Position numbers and translations under genes: made by a program. From assembly GCA_026018925.1 (NCBI GenBank), contig JAKSZU010000027.1, positions 1,508,829 to 1,572,828 of the forward strand: a DNA stretch of 64,000 nt. The letters are read 5' to 3'. Source of the stretch: Tupaia tana. Lineage: Eukaryota; Chordata; Mammalia; Scandentia; Tupaiidae. Below the pieces are notes generated by a model, which was given only the letters and a program-made list of their open reading frames with translations, was not told the origin of the DNA and did not search any database. Within the stretch, counting starts at the first letter, position 1. The number at the start of each line of letters is the position of its first letter. Of this stretch, positions 1 through 12,783 are shown piece after piece.

Positions 1-1140
1 GGTAGACGGGCTGGCGCATCCCCACCTCCTTCTCTGCAGCGTTCATTACTGTGTTGCCATCTGAGGAACCCTAAGAGTAGATGGAGGAATATCGAACAGG
101 AAATGGACTGGCAAATCCCAGTGGGAGAGCGCCTGGCTTATACCTGGTTGAGTGGACGAGTGCCCCGTGCTGCCGGCATCCAGCCCAGCTCCGGGCACTG
201 CAGAGACCCGTGTCCATCTCGAACCGAGAGGCCCTCCCTGGATACGCTGCGACATTTAGAAGGCCGGATAATGGCAAGGCAGCAGAGCAGTGACGATGTG
301 TTCATTCTCCAGACAGTCTTACAACAAGCCCTGCTCGACTGGCTCCCTCGTGAGCTCCAGCTGACTCCCTTTCCTCTAGAGCTCTCGATTGTCCTGCCAT
401 TGTTTGCAACTCACTCAAAACTCAGTAAGTTTCAGGATCAGTCTGTCCTGCTGGTGTAGGTACGTTGCAGTAGATTTTGTTGTTGTTTGTTTTTAAATAA
501 TTTACAGTACCTGAGTTAAAGGACAACTATAATTTTACTTCCAAAATTGGCCCAAAGTCAACTTTCATCAAAATAATTCTCAGCAGACATCGGTCTCCCT
601 AAACCAGGTATTATATGAAAGGCAACAAAGAGGATTTAGATTGGCCATGGAAAGTGTATTCATAATCTGGCCATATTAATCCTGTTCTCCAACAGAGTGT
701 AAAATGACTTGTTTACCCCACTTATCTGGACTGGAGGCGGCTGGTCACTCATCGACAGCGCCATATTTGGGATCACCTTTCCAGTGAGCCTCAGCATGGC
801 CAAGGCCACACGATGGCCTTCCCTGGCCTGGTGCCACCTCCAGAGCCAAGGTCAGGACCGCTGATGCTGGTGGGCGTGCTCAGGAGCTCGTGGGCCCCAG
901 TGTACCTGGTCAGGCTTTCACTCGTGCATGGATCGGGAGCCAAGGGGATCCTTAACAATATAACTGAGAAGTCGGGATTTTGATCTTCGTACACCCTCCC
1001 CCTGGAGAGGAAGGTTTCGAATCGTTTCACTGGCAGCTCACAGCCATCGCCCGGAGCAGTAGTGGTGTATGACAGTGTACGAAGTCCCTAATGTGGAGAA
1101 GTCGTCCTTAACCTGAAGTAGTATGTGCGTGCACACGTGA
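1..1140. other. Non-coding upstream sequence, no gene seen
   Basis: No conserved protein segment, RNA gene or clear repeat was recognised. Several short open frames overlap on both strands, in a moderately GC-rich first 450 bases, with no family resemblance and no good splice frame. A 5' UTR exon of the downstream copine gene could lie here and would be invisible without transcript data. Confidence 0.5.
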
Positions 1141-1144
1141 GGGG

Positions 1145-1330
1145 ACTTAAAAACTTTGTGAAAAAATATCAGATTGTCATGATGCATTTTTGCATAGAAA
1201 GACATGTCACAACTTTCCAGACAACCTAATAGAATTAAAGTATGAATTTTTTTTGGCACGAAAACATGTGAAATCCATTCATACTTCATTCAAAATATGC
1301 ATTTTCTGTGAACTTTTCGAAGAGCCTTAC
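1145..1330 (-). mobile_element. Mariner-like MITE (type 1) split by a second MITE (type 2)
   Basis: The outer parts (about 1145-1168 and 1212-1330) match a type-1 palindromic element also present near 14230, 26110, 42585 and 46663. Shared marks are an end reading CTTCAAAAAGTTYATGAAAA, an internal block GAATTAAAGTATGA, and the far end GAACTTTTYGAAG. Between them, about 1169-1211, lies a type-2 element with core GATGCATTTTTGCATAG and the end CCAGACAACCTAA next to TA. Types 1 and 2 look like separate non-autonomous Tc1/mariner families. The family names are inferred from ends and the TA target only. Confidence 0.6.
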
Positions 1331-1832
1331 CTGCAGGCTGTGCTTATAGGATGACGCCCTCCTGACTGGCAGGAAGTCATTACCGTCCATGAGCTTGAGG
1401 GAGCACGGGGTGCAAATGGTGTGACTCAGGCCCATCCAGAGCTGAAGGCTCAAAGGTGGTTGACTCACAGGAGCTGTGGTCACTGGCCACTGGCCACTGC
1501 TAAGGATCGGGGAATAGTTGGGATGAAGTGTGCTGTATTCCCTGTTATTCCTTCCTTCATGGCTTTAGTCAAGCCCAACAGAAAACTCGCCCACAGTGTG
1601 CTGGCGGTCCACCAGTCTGTCTTCTGGGCCCTGAGAAGGAGGAGGAAGGAACTGCAGGGAGAGCGAGGGGTGGGCAGTGAGCTGCGCACCGTAACTCCGC
1701 GAGCCCTTTCCTCTCCTTCGGTCCAACCACCATGTGGTGTCAGATTCATCTTTATCAGATGCTTTCGATTGTGTCCGTTTTCCAGCTCCAAATGCTCTGT
1801 CTCCTGTTGTTCAAAGGAGTGAGCCACAACAT
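1331..1832. other. Intergenic or intronic sequence, nothing recognised
   Basis: Overlapping open frames up to 177 codons run on both strands into the neighbouring transposon (1480-2013, minus). None shows a domain, and one extends through the hAT element, which argues against coding. Confidence 0.5.
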
Positions 1833-1840
1833 TTCTAGAT

Positions 1841-2632
1841 CGGTGGTCCCCAACATTTTTATCACCAGGAACCAGTTTGTGGAAGACAATTTTCCAGGGG
1901 CCAGGGGCCAGTGGGCGGGAGGATGGTTTTGGGATGATTAAGGGCATTGCATTCGCAGTGCCTTTTATTTCTATCATTATTTCGATGTAGTATATACAAT
2001 GACACGATTGCACACCTCACCATCATGCAGTATTTGGAGCCACTCCCCGTAGTAGCATCACTGCCTTGATTCCACCTTAGATAATCGGGCATTACATTCT
2101 TATTTTTTTTTTTTAAGAGAGATTTTTGCTATAGGGTGTGTGTGCTTGCTGGAGAGACAGAGAAAGAGAGACAGAAAGCAAGAAATCGCCCCCCCCCCCC
2201 CCAGGGGAGGGAGAATGGACATGCCACAATCTCTTCTCCATTCTCCTCTCGGGATTTTGGAGATGCATGCACACGTGCTGGCATGTTTTAAGCTGCCATG
2301 TCTGGGACTCAAACTGTGGTCAGCCATGTGGGAGTCCAGCACCTTAACCACTATGCAACCTGCTGGCCCCGAGCTAGTACATTCTTATAAGGAGTGTGCA
2401 ATCTAGATCCTTTGCACACACAGCTCACAATAAGGTTCACATTTCTATGAGAATCTGAGGCCAGGACTGACCGGACAGAAGGCGGGGTTCAGGGGGTAAT
2501 GCGATCAGCAGGAGCAGTTGTAAGCACAGAAGAGCTTCACTTGCCCACTGCCACTCACTCCCACCGTGCAGTCCAGTTCCTAACAGGCTAGGGACTGGTG
2601 CCAGTCCATGGCCCAGGGGTTGAGGACTTCTG
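1841..2632 (+). mobile_element. Non-autonomous hAT (Charlie-like) DNA transposon, split by a SINE
   Basis: The element is bounded by a perfect 8-bp duplication TTCTAGAT at 1833-1840 and 2633-2640, the size made by hAT transposases. The ends CGGTGGTCCCCAAC and GTTGAGGACTTCTG form imperfect inverted repeats (10 of 14 match). The interior carries the text typical of a widespread mammalian hAT-Charlie element, such as GGAAGACAATTTTCC after the left end and CCTAACAGGC before the right end. It has no transposase frame. A SINE-A copy at about 2104-2377 interrupts it. The superfamily call is firm. The exact Repbase name is not. Confidence 0.85.
2104..2377 (-). mobile_element. tRNA-derived SINE (SINE-A), inside a hAT element
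   Basis: Reading left to right, the minus-strand copy shows its tail as a T run, then AGAGAGATTTTTGCTATAGG, a GA-rich block, a C run with an A/G-rich partner, and the tRNA-like head ending CCTGCTGGCCCC. The duplication TACATTCTTAT flanks it at 2093-2103 and 2378-2388. The insertion postdates the hAT copy that holds it. Confidence 0.85.
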
Positions 2633-2673
2633 TTCTAGATCAAATATTCCACTGATTAAAAAATAGGTCTCTG

Positions 2674-2964
2674 AGGACCAGCCAGGGTGCATGATAAAGG
2701 TGGCTGGATCTCACGTGGTTGACTATGTGGTTTGAGTCCTGGACCCAGCAGCTAGAAAAACATTCTGGGCATGTGTGCATGCATGCCCCAGATCCTGAGA
2801 GAACAGAGGAGAAGGGGCTGTGGCATGGTCACTGCCACCACCACCACTACCACCCCTCCCCCTCGCTCTGAAAGGGTGCTTTCTCTCTCTCTCTCTTTTT
2901 CTCTTGGTCTTTCTTGATCTTTGCATATAAGTACATGTGCCTCATAGCATATTGAAAAAAATAA
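2674..2964 (+). mobile_element. tRNA-derived SINE (SINE-A), diverged
   Basis: The head GACCAGCC, a B box GGTTTGAGTCC, the phrase CATGCATGCCCCAGATCC, a pyrimidine block and a short A tail are present. A (CCA)-rich insertion replaces the usual central C/G hairpin. Divergence suggests an older copy. Confidence 0.75.
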
Positions 2965-3831
2965 AGGCTCTGAACACATGCCCCTAGGTCATTTGTTTAC
3001 TAATTTTATAAACTATTTAAGTGTACTATCATTAGCTAAAATTTCAGAGTAAATACTGTACGCACTGAGTGTAAGCTATCCCGTCAATGGTTGTGTGTAC
3101 TCCCAGAAGCCACAGTGGTTTTCAGTTATTTCAGGTAACTGTTGACACGTGCCATTAGATTGCCATCATTTCCAAGAATGATGGCTTAGGGAAACTTCCT
3201 GCTGGGACTAGACTTGTCACTTTGCCGTTCCATGGTGTTTGCTAGTCTGCATTATTGTATTCTATTCCATCAGAGATTTCTTTGAAGTAATCCATTTGAG
3301 GAAGAAGGTTATTAAACGTAGATATCACCTACAATTCTCTTAATCAGGCACATGCGACAAAGAAATGGTTGTAATGAATGAATGAAGGGGAACGAGACTG
3401 TCGACTGCTTCGCATGTGGGGCTACTGCAATTCCCCTCAGATATTTTGTGACTGCACATGACATGTAACCTGCTGTCATACATGGACCCAAAGAGGGCCA
3501 CTACAGAATATCGGATTCCCAGGGAGGAGCTCCGTTTGCAGAATAAATTGCCTCCACTAGGAAGTTGGCAAAGCAGCTTCATGGCGTTAGCAGAGCTGGC
3601 ACCATCATTTTGTCTCTGACTTTTGGATCTGTGAGAGTTACTGACTCGTGTGTGAGTCTTCACATAAACTATTAATTCGGGTGGTTGTGTTCTTAGGTGT
3701 AGGTGTTATGCCCAAATTATGTGGGTTTCAGAGATAGAAGGTATTTAAAGGGGCTAGTTAAACTTTGGTCTTAAAGTAATAATGACATTTCTAATCTCTA
3801 ACTAAGAGATTTCTAGTTGGCAGTGGGAGGA
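2965..3831. other. Non-coding sequence, no element recognised
   Basis: AT-rich sequence. A 107-codon minus frame at 3340-3663 has no recognisable domain and no splice context that I could support. Confidence 0.5.
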
Positions 3832-3848
3832 AGAATGAGTATATCTTG

Positions 3849-4110
3849 GGACCAGCAGTTAGCGTAATGGCTATGTCGCCAGACTCCCATGTAGTCGACC
3901 GCGGTTCAAGTCCTAGACCCGGTGGCTTGAAACTCACGCCGGGCGCATGTGCGTGCATGCCCAAGATCCCAAGAGGAGAATGGAGGAGAAGGGATTGAGG
4001 TCACCATCCCCCCTGGGGGGTGATTTCTCGCTTTCTGTCTCTCTGTCTCTCTCTGTCTGGCTGGCGAACACACGCACCCTATGGCAAAAACCTCTCCAAA
4101 AAAAAAAAAA
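3849..4110 (+). mobile_element. tRNA-derived SINE (SINE-A), young reference copy
   Basis: This is the best copy for describing the family. It has a perfect A box TAGCGTAATGG at 3860-3870 and a B box GGTTCAAGTCC at 3903-3913, as in a polymerase III tRNA-type promoter. Next come GCGTGCATGCCCAAGATCCC, the block GGAGAATGGAGGAGAAGGGA, a self-complementary CCCCCCTGGGGGG core, a CTCTCTGTCTCTC stretch, then CCCTATGGCAAAAACCTCTC and an A13 tail. A perfect 17-bp duplication flanks it (3832-3848 and 4111-4127). The parent tRNA is not obvious. Confidence 0.92.
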
Positions 4111-4194
4111 AGAATGAGTATATCTTGAGAAAAGTGAGAGTACGGTGACAGGTACCACTTTGGGGCATGAGCTAAATTCCTGGTATTGTCCTAA

Positions 4195-4320
4195 TCATGT
4201 TACATACTTTAGTTCATCTGCTAATACAGCCAGTCTTCAAGGTAGGTATGACCATCAGAAAGTACCTGCGTACCCTGCCCAAGGGCACTTGGTTAGCAAG
4301 CGGGGGAACCGGGATCTGAC
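4195..4320 (-). mobile_element. MIR fragment (probable)
   Basis: It shows the order expected of a reversed MIR core: an AAGGTAGGTAT-like block, then CTGCCCAAGGGCACTTGG and AACCGGGATCTGAC. Divergence is heavy and the ends are approximate. Confidence 0.6.
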
Positions 4321-5324
4321 TATAAAGCTGTGTCTCCTTGACGGTCTTCTTTGGATTATGCTTCACAGTTGAGGCGCGTTAGGGAAGAGGTCTCACTTCA
4401 CAGAAGTCTGTTACAGAAGGGAGTCCGTGGGTGTGGAAGGGAATGGCATGAGTCTCCCAGAAGAGGGACAGTTAGAAGAGATGCAGATAGCTCCTCCGGA
4501 TAGGAGAGGCCAGTTTGAACTGCAGAAGAGCAAGCTGGAGTCCCAGGAGCCAGTGAACGCATTGCAAAAAGCAGGATTCAGGAAGACATTGATTGAAGAG
4601 GAGGCTGTCATTATCAGAAAGGTGTTCAACAGAGCTCCTAATGCACTTTCAAACCTGAAATGTGAAACTGCCATCACTAGCTGGTCCCTTCCTCCCTTGC
4701 TTTGCTGTGATTTTCATTCCATGATGCCGTCTCTGGTATTACTGATCAGCTCAGAGTATGGCTCAGAGTATGGCTAATTATTGATAATTGATTATCTAAT
4801 TATTGATCAGCTCAGAGTATGGCTCTGTGTGGAGTTGAAATAACCAAAGGGAATTTGTTGTGTCCACTGTTCCTTGGTAGATTTGAACAGTTCTCCAGCG
4901 AAAGGTTTCACATGTGGTAAAAATAGCTCTGGGCCGGGAGGTGGAGAGCGGGCCTTCTGGCCCTGACTCTGCGATCAGGATGAGCGTGTGACACGGGAGC
5001 CGCTGGTCTCAGAGTGTGAGTTTTCTCATACGTATAAAAAACAAAGTCCCAAAGTCCTTATGGGTATTTAGTAGAGAGAGCAGTGCTCATCCTCAAACTG
5101 GTTTCATTCTGCACTCAGACAGAATCCCAGAACCCCTGAGCACAGATTGCCCTTCCCGACAGCTTAGAACCGAGGTCGGCCAACACTTCCTGAAGAGAAG
5201 CACAGCAAGCACTGCGACCTCGGGGTCAGCAGTCTGCTGCGTCCACGTGACTGCCGTCGGAGCGATGGCGGCCATGGTAGACACCCGGTGGATATTGGAA
5301 GTCCGGTTCCAATAAGGCGTTACT
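4321..5324. other. Non-coding sequence with a short local duplication
   Basis: No gene is recognised. The phrase GATCAGCTCAGAGTATGGCT occurs at 4744-4763 and again at 4805-4824, with a partial third copy between (CTCAGAGTATGGCT at 4763-4776) and an AT-rich stretch of ATTATTGAT repeats. Short open frames of 88-116 codons overlap on opposite strands at 4411-4777 and look like chance. Confidence 0.5.
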
Positions 5325-6247
5325 GGTGTGTGTGTGTGTGTGTGTGTGTGTGTTGTATGTGTGTGTATTGTGTGTGCATGGGTATTGTGTGTGTGTGTAT
5401 TTGTGTGTGGATTGTGTGTTAAGTGTGTGTGTGTATGTGAGTCTGTATTGTATGTGTGCGCATCGTGTGTACTGTGTGTGTGGATTGTGTATTTATAGTG
5501 TGTGTGTCGTGTGTGTGTATTTGTGTGTGGATTGTGTGTTAAGTGTGTGTGTGTGTATGTGAGTGTATTGTATGTGTGTGTGCATGGTGTGTGTACTATG
5601 TGTGTGGATTGTGTATATATAGTGTGTGTCATGTGTGTGTATTTGTGTGTGGATTGTGTGTGTGTTGTGTGTGTGTAATGTGAGTCTGTATTGTGTGTGC
5701 ATGTGTGTATTGTGTGTTATGTGTGTGTGTAATGTGAGTCTGTATTGTATGTGTGTGTGCATTGTGTGTGTACTATGTGTGTGGATTGTGTATATATAGT
5801 GTGTGTCATGTGTGTGTATTTGTGTGTGGATTGTGTGTTATGTGTGTGTGTAATGTGAGTCTGTATTGTGTGTGCATGTGTGTATTGTGTGTTATGTGTG
5901 TGTGTAATGTGAGTCTGTATTGTGTGTGCATGTGTGTGTTATGTGTGTGTGTAATGTGAGTCTGTATTGTATGTGTGTGTGCATTGTGTGTGTACTATGT
6001 GTGTGGATTGTGTATATATAGTGTGTGTGTCGTGTGTGTGGATTGTGTGTTATGTGTGTGTGTATGTGAGTCTGTATTGTATGTGTGCACATTGTGTGTA
6101 CTGTGTGTGTGGATTGTGTATTTATAGTGTGTGTGTCGTGTGTGTGTACTATGTGTGTGGATTGTGTATATATAGTGTGTGTGTCGTGTGTGGATTGTGT
6201 GTTATGTGTGTGTGTAATGTGAGTCTGTGGTGTGTGTGTGTGTGTGA
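5325..6247 (+). repeat. TG-rich satellite with higher-order units
   Basis: This is 923 bp made almost wholly of TG dinucleotides broken by recurrent words. GGATTGTGTATATATAGTG or its TTTATAG variant recurs near 5485, 5606, 5785, 6006, 6110 and 6163. Variants of ATGTGAGTCTGTATTG recur at least seven times. It is therefore a compound minisatellite grown from a TG microsatellite. Open frames across it, in both directions, are low-complexity artefacts. The tract ends about 980 bases before the copine exon. Confidence 0.95.
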
Positions 6248-8811
<2,564 letters not shown>

Positions 8812-9040
8812 GCGTTACTGGGTACTTATCAAGTGCCAGGCGATACTCGGAGTGCTTCATGTGAAATAACTGAGCCCTCCCTGCAAGCCTGAGATGCTAT
8901 CCCCAGGTTACAGATAACGAAGCTCAGACGAAGATGGCAGATTTGCTCAAACTCAGCCAGCTTGTAAATGGCGGATTTAATCTTTAAACCCAGGCAGTCA
9001 GGCCCCAGAACCCGAACTCTGTAGTGCTCTTTGCACACGA
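8812..9040 (-). mobile_element. MIR
   Basis: Reversed MIR order is clear: TACTTATCAAGTGCCAGGCG, then CCCCAGGTTACAGATAACGA with GAAGCTCAGA, then CTCAGCCAGCTTGTAAATGG, ending ACCCAGGCAGTCAGG. This is an ancient mammalian tRNA-derived SINE. Confidence 0.88.
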
Positions 9041-9420
9041 GGTGCCCCAGAGTCAGCGTGGGCTTGTGGCCGCACAGCAGCTGAGACCTGCAGCTCGATG
9101 CTGTTTATTGACAAGCCGAAACAGATCGGTTAAATTCGAATTGGTTAAATTGAGGTGAATTGGGGGATAGGGTGAGCAAAATGTGAACCCAAGGAAGCGG
9201 TCGATAGCCTTTCTAAGGGAGCTGAATCTCGGCAGAATTCAGGCAAGGGAGCCATGCCACGTAGAGAGGGTGTAGACAGATACCTGCTCGGATTCCTTGG
9301 GCCGACTCTTCAAGCCTTCAGTATTTCTCTGACAAGCCGTGTGTAAATAGCTGGAAGGCATTTCTCTAGGTTAAAGTCTTCCACTGTATGGTAGAAAGAA
9401 GGGTTAAAAGACCCAAGAAG
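9041..9420. other. Intron, nothing recognised
   Basis: A near-tandem pair GTTAAATTCGAATTG / GTTAAATTGAGGTG lies near 9129-9160. No gene or interspersed repeat was identified. Confidence 0.45.
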
Positions 9421-9662
9421 GCCAGGCACAGCAGGTGGCATGGTGGCTAAGGCGCTAGACTCCCACATGACCGACCACAGTTTGAGTCCTGGATCTGGTG
9501 GGTTGGAACTCATGCCAGGTGCACGTGCGTGTGAGCCAAAATTCCTGGGAGAAGAGATTTCAGCGTGGCCGTCCCCCGGGGTGATTTCTCACTTTCCCTC
9601 TCACTGTTCCCACCTGTCTCTCTCTGGTGAGCACATGTGGCCTACAGCAAAAACCTAAAAAA
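9421..9662 (+). mobile_element. tRNA-derived SINE (SINE-A)
   Basis: Head GCAGGTGGCATGGTGGCTAA, then CTAGACTCCCACATGACC, a B box GTTTGAGTCC, a CCCCCGGGGTGATTTCTCAC core and CCTACAGCAAAAACC tail region. The tail is short and the copy moderately diverged. Confidence 0.85.
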
Positions 9663-10129
9663 GACACGAGAGGCAGCATGTTAATTTGTCGTTATGTACG
9701 TGATATCAGTCACTTCTCCGAGAAGGAAGTTTAATAACTGTCGGTAGGAAGATGGAAGTCAGGTGCAGAGGCATCATGCACGGGGTGAGTGACAGACAGA
9801 CAGACATCTTAACTTAACGTTAGGCATATTCGAGGTTTGTGTTGTAAACGTAAAATGTTATCCACAGATGTCATAGTGAGTAATATGTGTTTTCCTTCTA
9901 AGTAGTCTCATTGACTTCGTTGGTGGATTTTTTTGTTTTATCAAACAAAACTAAATAGAATGCTTACATGAGAAAAAGGTCACTTCTTTGAAAATCAGAG
10001 GAAAGAAATTTGTCTTCTACTACCCACTTTACATAAGTAAAACATTATATGTATTTCTTTCAGTTTTTTTCCTTCTGGCATACATATTCCTGTTTCTTAT
10101 CATGTGTGTTAGAAATTTTCTTTCCTGAT
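9663..10129. other. AT-rich intron, nothing recognised
   Basis: It holds a GACAGACAGACAGACA run near 9790 and otherwise plain AT-rich sequence. Confidence 0.45.
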
Positions 10130-10440
10130 TTTATTGCCTTTTTCCCATATTGCTACAATACTGAAAATTGTAATTTTTAAGACTGCATAATACTCCATCA
10201 AATAAATTTACTTAGTAATTTCCTATTTTTTCGCATTGAAATTGCTTCTGAAAATACTCTATTTTAAGAAATATCATAATGAACACCTTTGTGCATAGGT
10301 TTTTCTCTTTCTTTTTCTTGCTGTAGAGTTCTAGGAGAGATTCTGTCAAAGTGGAGTGGGCAGAGCCAACAGGAGGTTTCCAGGTCTTTGACACACATTG
10401 CCGACTGCTTTTCCGAAGTATCCTGTTACAGCGCTACCTG
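10130..10440 (-). mobile_element. L1 3' region fragment (old L1M type)
   Basis: Typical antisense L1 text: GCATAATACTCCATC, then an AT-rich block, ATATCATAATGAACACC TTTGTGCATAG, and later a region ending near a CTACCTG. Heavily diverged, with no open frame. Confidence 0.6.
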
Positions 10441-12250
10441 AAGGATGGTTAGACCAGGCCACCACTCCAGAAAGCGTTACAGGGCACAGTGAGATGGGGG
10501 ACTTGTATCACTGCATCCCTCTCTAGAAAGCCTTCCTGTGCCCAGCATGCTTGGTCATATGGCTGATGTATATTCTTCAGGAGAGAACTTCTTTCCGCAG
10601 TGTTCATTGAAGATACAATCAGGAAAACAGAGCCCATCCTAGGTAGCTAATAAAAAGAACTTAATTTAGATAACTAGCAACAAAAGAGTTGAAAACATGT
10701 CAAACTAAATAGGAACTATGAGGGAACACAGATACTAACCACAGGAAGTTGCTACTTTCCTTAGGACTGAGCAATGATAGACAAGAAGCCGCTTACAAGG
10801 AAAGCCCATCCTGAACTCTCCAGGGTGTATTTACCTACACCACAGACCCGGCAACAGTTAATACCAGAGTTTTACCTCCTGCCTCTCCCTCCGCAGAGAG
10901 AGCCGGTGGTTAACAATTTAGCACTGCCACTGGCCACAAGGGACCAAGGGAGGGAATGGTGCTAGAACCAAACTTCAGGTCACCTCGTGGGACCTGGGCT
11001 CACGAGAGGGGGCCTGGCTGGCAGGAGCCTGGGAGACGGAGGAGGCACAGGGAGGACGAACAGTGCTGGCTGCAGGGCAGACGGGATGTTCCCGCATCTC
11101 CTGCCACTGTTCTCTGATCCCCCTTGGTGCCTTCTGCTGGGCAAGGTTTCCAGGGAAAGGCAGTAGAATGACTTTGAGAGCAAAGGGGAAAATGACCAAA
11201 CGTAAGTGTGACAGGTCACAGCAGCACAGCCAGCCCCCCCGTCACCAAGCAGTCATATCTATTTCCTGCCGACACCTCCTTTTCAGGACAGGTTCGGCCA
11301 GTGGTACCTACTTCACAACTGAGCTAGAGGTGACAAGCCCCTGACAGTTTATTTAAACTACTTAGCTGCCACTGCGTTTAATAAACATGAGCTGTGCACA
11401 GAACAAGGTTTATTGACGCGTGCATGTTCCTGTCTCCACCTCCGGGAAAGTGCCTGGATTTCCATGTACAGAATTGCAGTGCTCCGTGCCGTCCAGTCTG
11501 GTGGACACTACCCACATGTGGCTGCTGAGTACTTGAAAGGTGGCTAGTGAGACTGGAAAGCTGAATTTTTAATTATTTAACTTGAATTAGCGTAAACATA
11601 AGTGTTAGTAGTTGGTATAATTCTGGAACATCTTTGGTATGCTAGAAAAGTTGGTTAAAGTGAGCAGGAGAGGGGAAGGGGCCTATAAAAATATTACTGT
11701 GGCTAATTCATTTCATAGCTTAAATTTGAGGTTGGGGGACCATAAACCAGAAATTCACATTTCTTTTTTGTTACTTGTGATTTATTGCTGGATTGTCCCT
11801 TTTCTAATTGAATTCCAGCAGAGAAAAGGCTCTGTCATGTACTCAGCTCATGTCTAAGGACCAAGAATTCATGAAGAATGCTTTGTTTTCCAGACACAGT
11901 ATGGAAACGAGCTGACGTTTTTACTCAATAAAAAATTTAGAGAATCTTTAGTCATAGCCATGATTTTAATGATTACAGGGAAGAGAGAAGTTGTAACTTA
12001 GACATAAATTCTAAAGGAAGAGTTTCAGATCTAGCCTTTACCTTACTTACGATCACTCCTGTGTTTATAAATCTTTCCCGTGTCCACCCATCCGTGGTGA
12101 TGACAGTATGTGGGGACAGTTAAGTGTAATGATAATCTAAAATGTTTTCCACCTTTCAGTGAGGAATGGAAATAACGTGTTTCTGACTTCCAGTTGAGTA
12201 TTGATGCGTTCAGTAATTCCTAAAACTAAACACCATTACCGAGTGGGGTA
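10441..12250. other. Intron, no element firmly recognised
   Basis: Several short frames lie on both strands near 10975-11344 in a GC-rich stretch and look like chance. The part at 11340-11640 includes AATAAACATGAGCTGTG and an AT-rich block that may be old L1 or L2 debris. No gene is supported. Confidence 0.4.
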
Positions 12251-12265
12251 AAGAAATACTTCTCA

Positions 12266-12484
12266 GGGAGCAGCAGGTGGTGTGGTGGTTGAAGTGCTAG
12301 ACTCTCACATGGCTGACTACGGTTTAAGTCCTGGACCTGGTGGCTTGAAAATCACACTGGGAGCGTGTGTGTGCATGCCCCAAATCCCAGGAGAGTGGAG
12401 AAGAAGGGACTGCAGTGTGGCCATCCCCCTTATTAGCTCATGCACCTTATGGCAAAAATCTTGGGGGGGGGGGGAAGACAAGAA
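12266..12484 (+). mobile_element. tRNA-derived SINE (SINE-A), with a G-run tail
   Basis: Head GGAGCAGCAGGTGGTGTGG and B box GGTTTAAGTCC. The central pyrimidine part is deleted, and the usual A tail is preceded by a G12 run. The duplication AAGAAATRCTTCTCA flanks it (12251-12265 and 12485-12499, 14 of 15 match). Confidence 0.85.
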
Positions 12485-12510
12485 AAGAAATGCTTCTCAA
12501 ATATTTAAAA

Positions 12511-12783
12511 GGCTGGCTTGGGCAGGCTCAGTGGCCAAGTGATTGGGCAGCAGAATCCCACATGGCCAACCTCACCGTTTGGGTCCTTGACTGGTGGCTT
12601 GAGAAACATGCCGGGTGCGTTCATGTACATACGTGCACATGTGTCTGAAATCCTGAGAGGAGATGGTGGAGAAGGGGTTGCAGCGTGACTGTTCCCCATG
12701 GGGAGTGCTTTCTCTTCTCCCTCTGTTTCTTTGTCTCTCTCTAGAGAGCACACACGCCCTCTGGGGGGGGGAAAGGCAAAGAC
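12511..12783 (+). mobile_element. tRNA-derived SINE (SINE-A), diverged
   Basis: It lies 12 bases after the previous copy's duplication, in the same direction. The phrases AGAATCCCACATGGCCAACC, GAGGAGATGGTGGAGAAGGG and a CCCCATGGGGAG core identify it. The tail begins with a G run (CTGGGGGGGGGAAAGG). Confidence 0.75.

Noticed and set aside
2100..2406. Proteins within SINE-A copies, recurring at many sites
   Set aside because: The same translated phrases appear wherever a SINE-A copy lies, for example near 36503, 48117, 52437, 59104 and 63352. These are retroposon sequence.
3849..3920. tRNA gene
   Set aside because: A and B boxes are present, but no acceptor-stem pairing closes them and the sequence continues as a SINE with an A tail.
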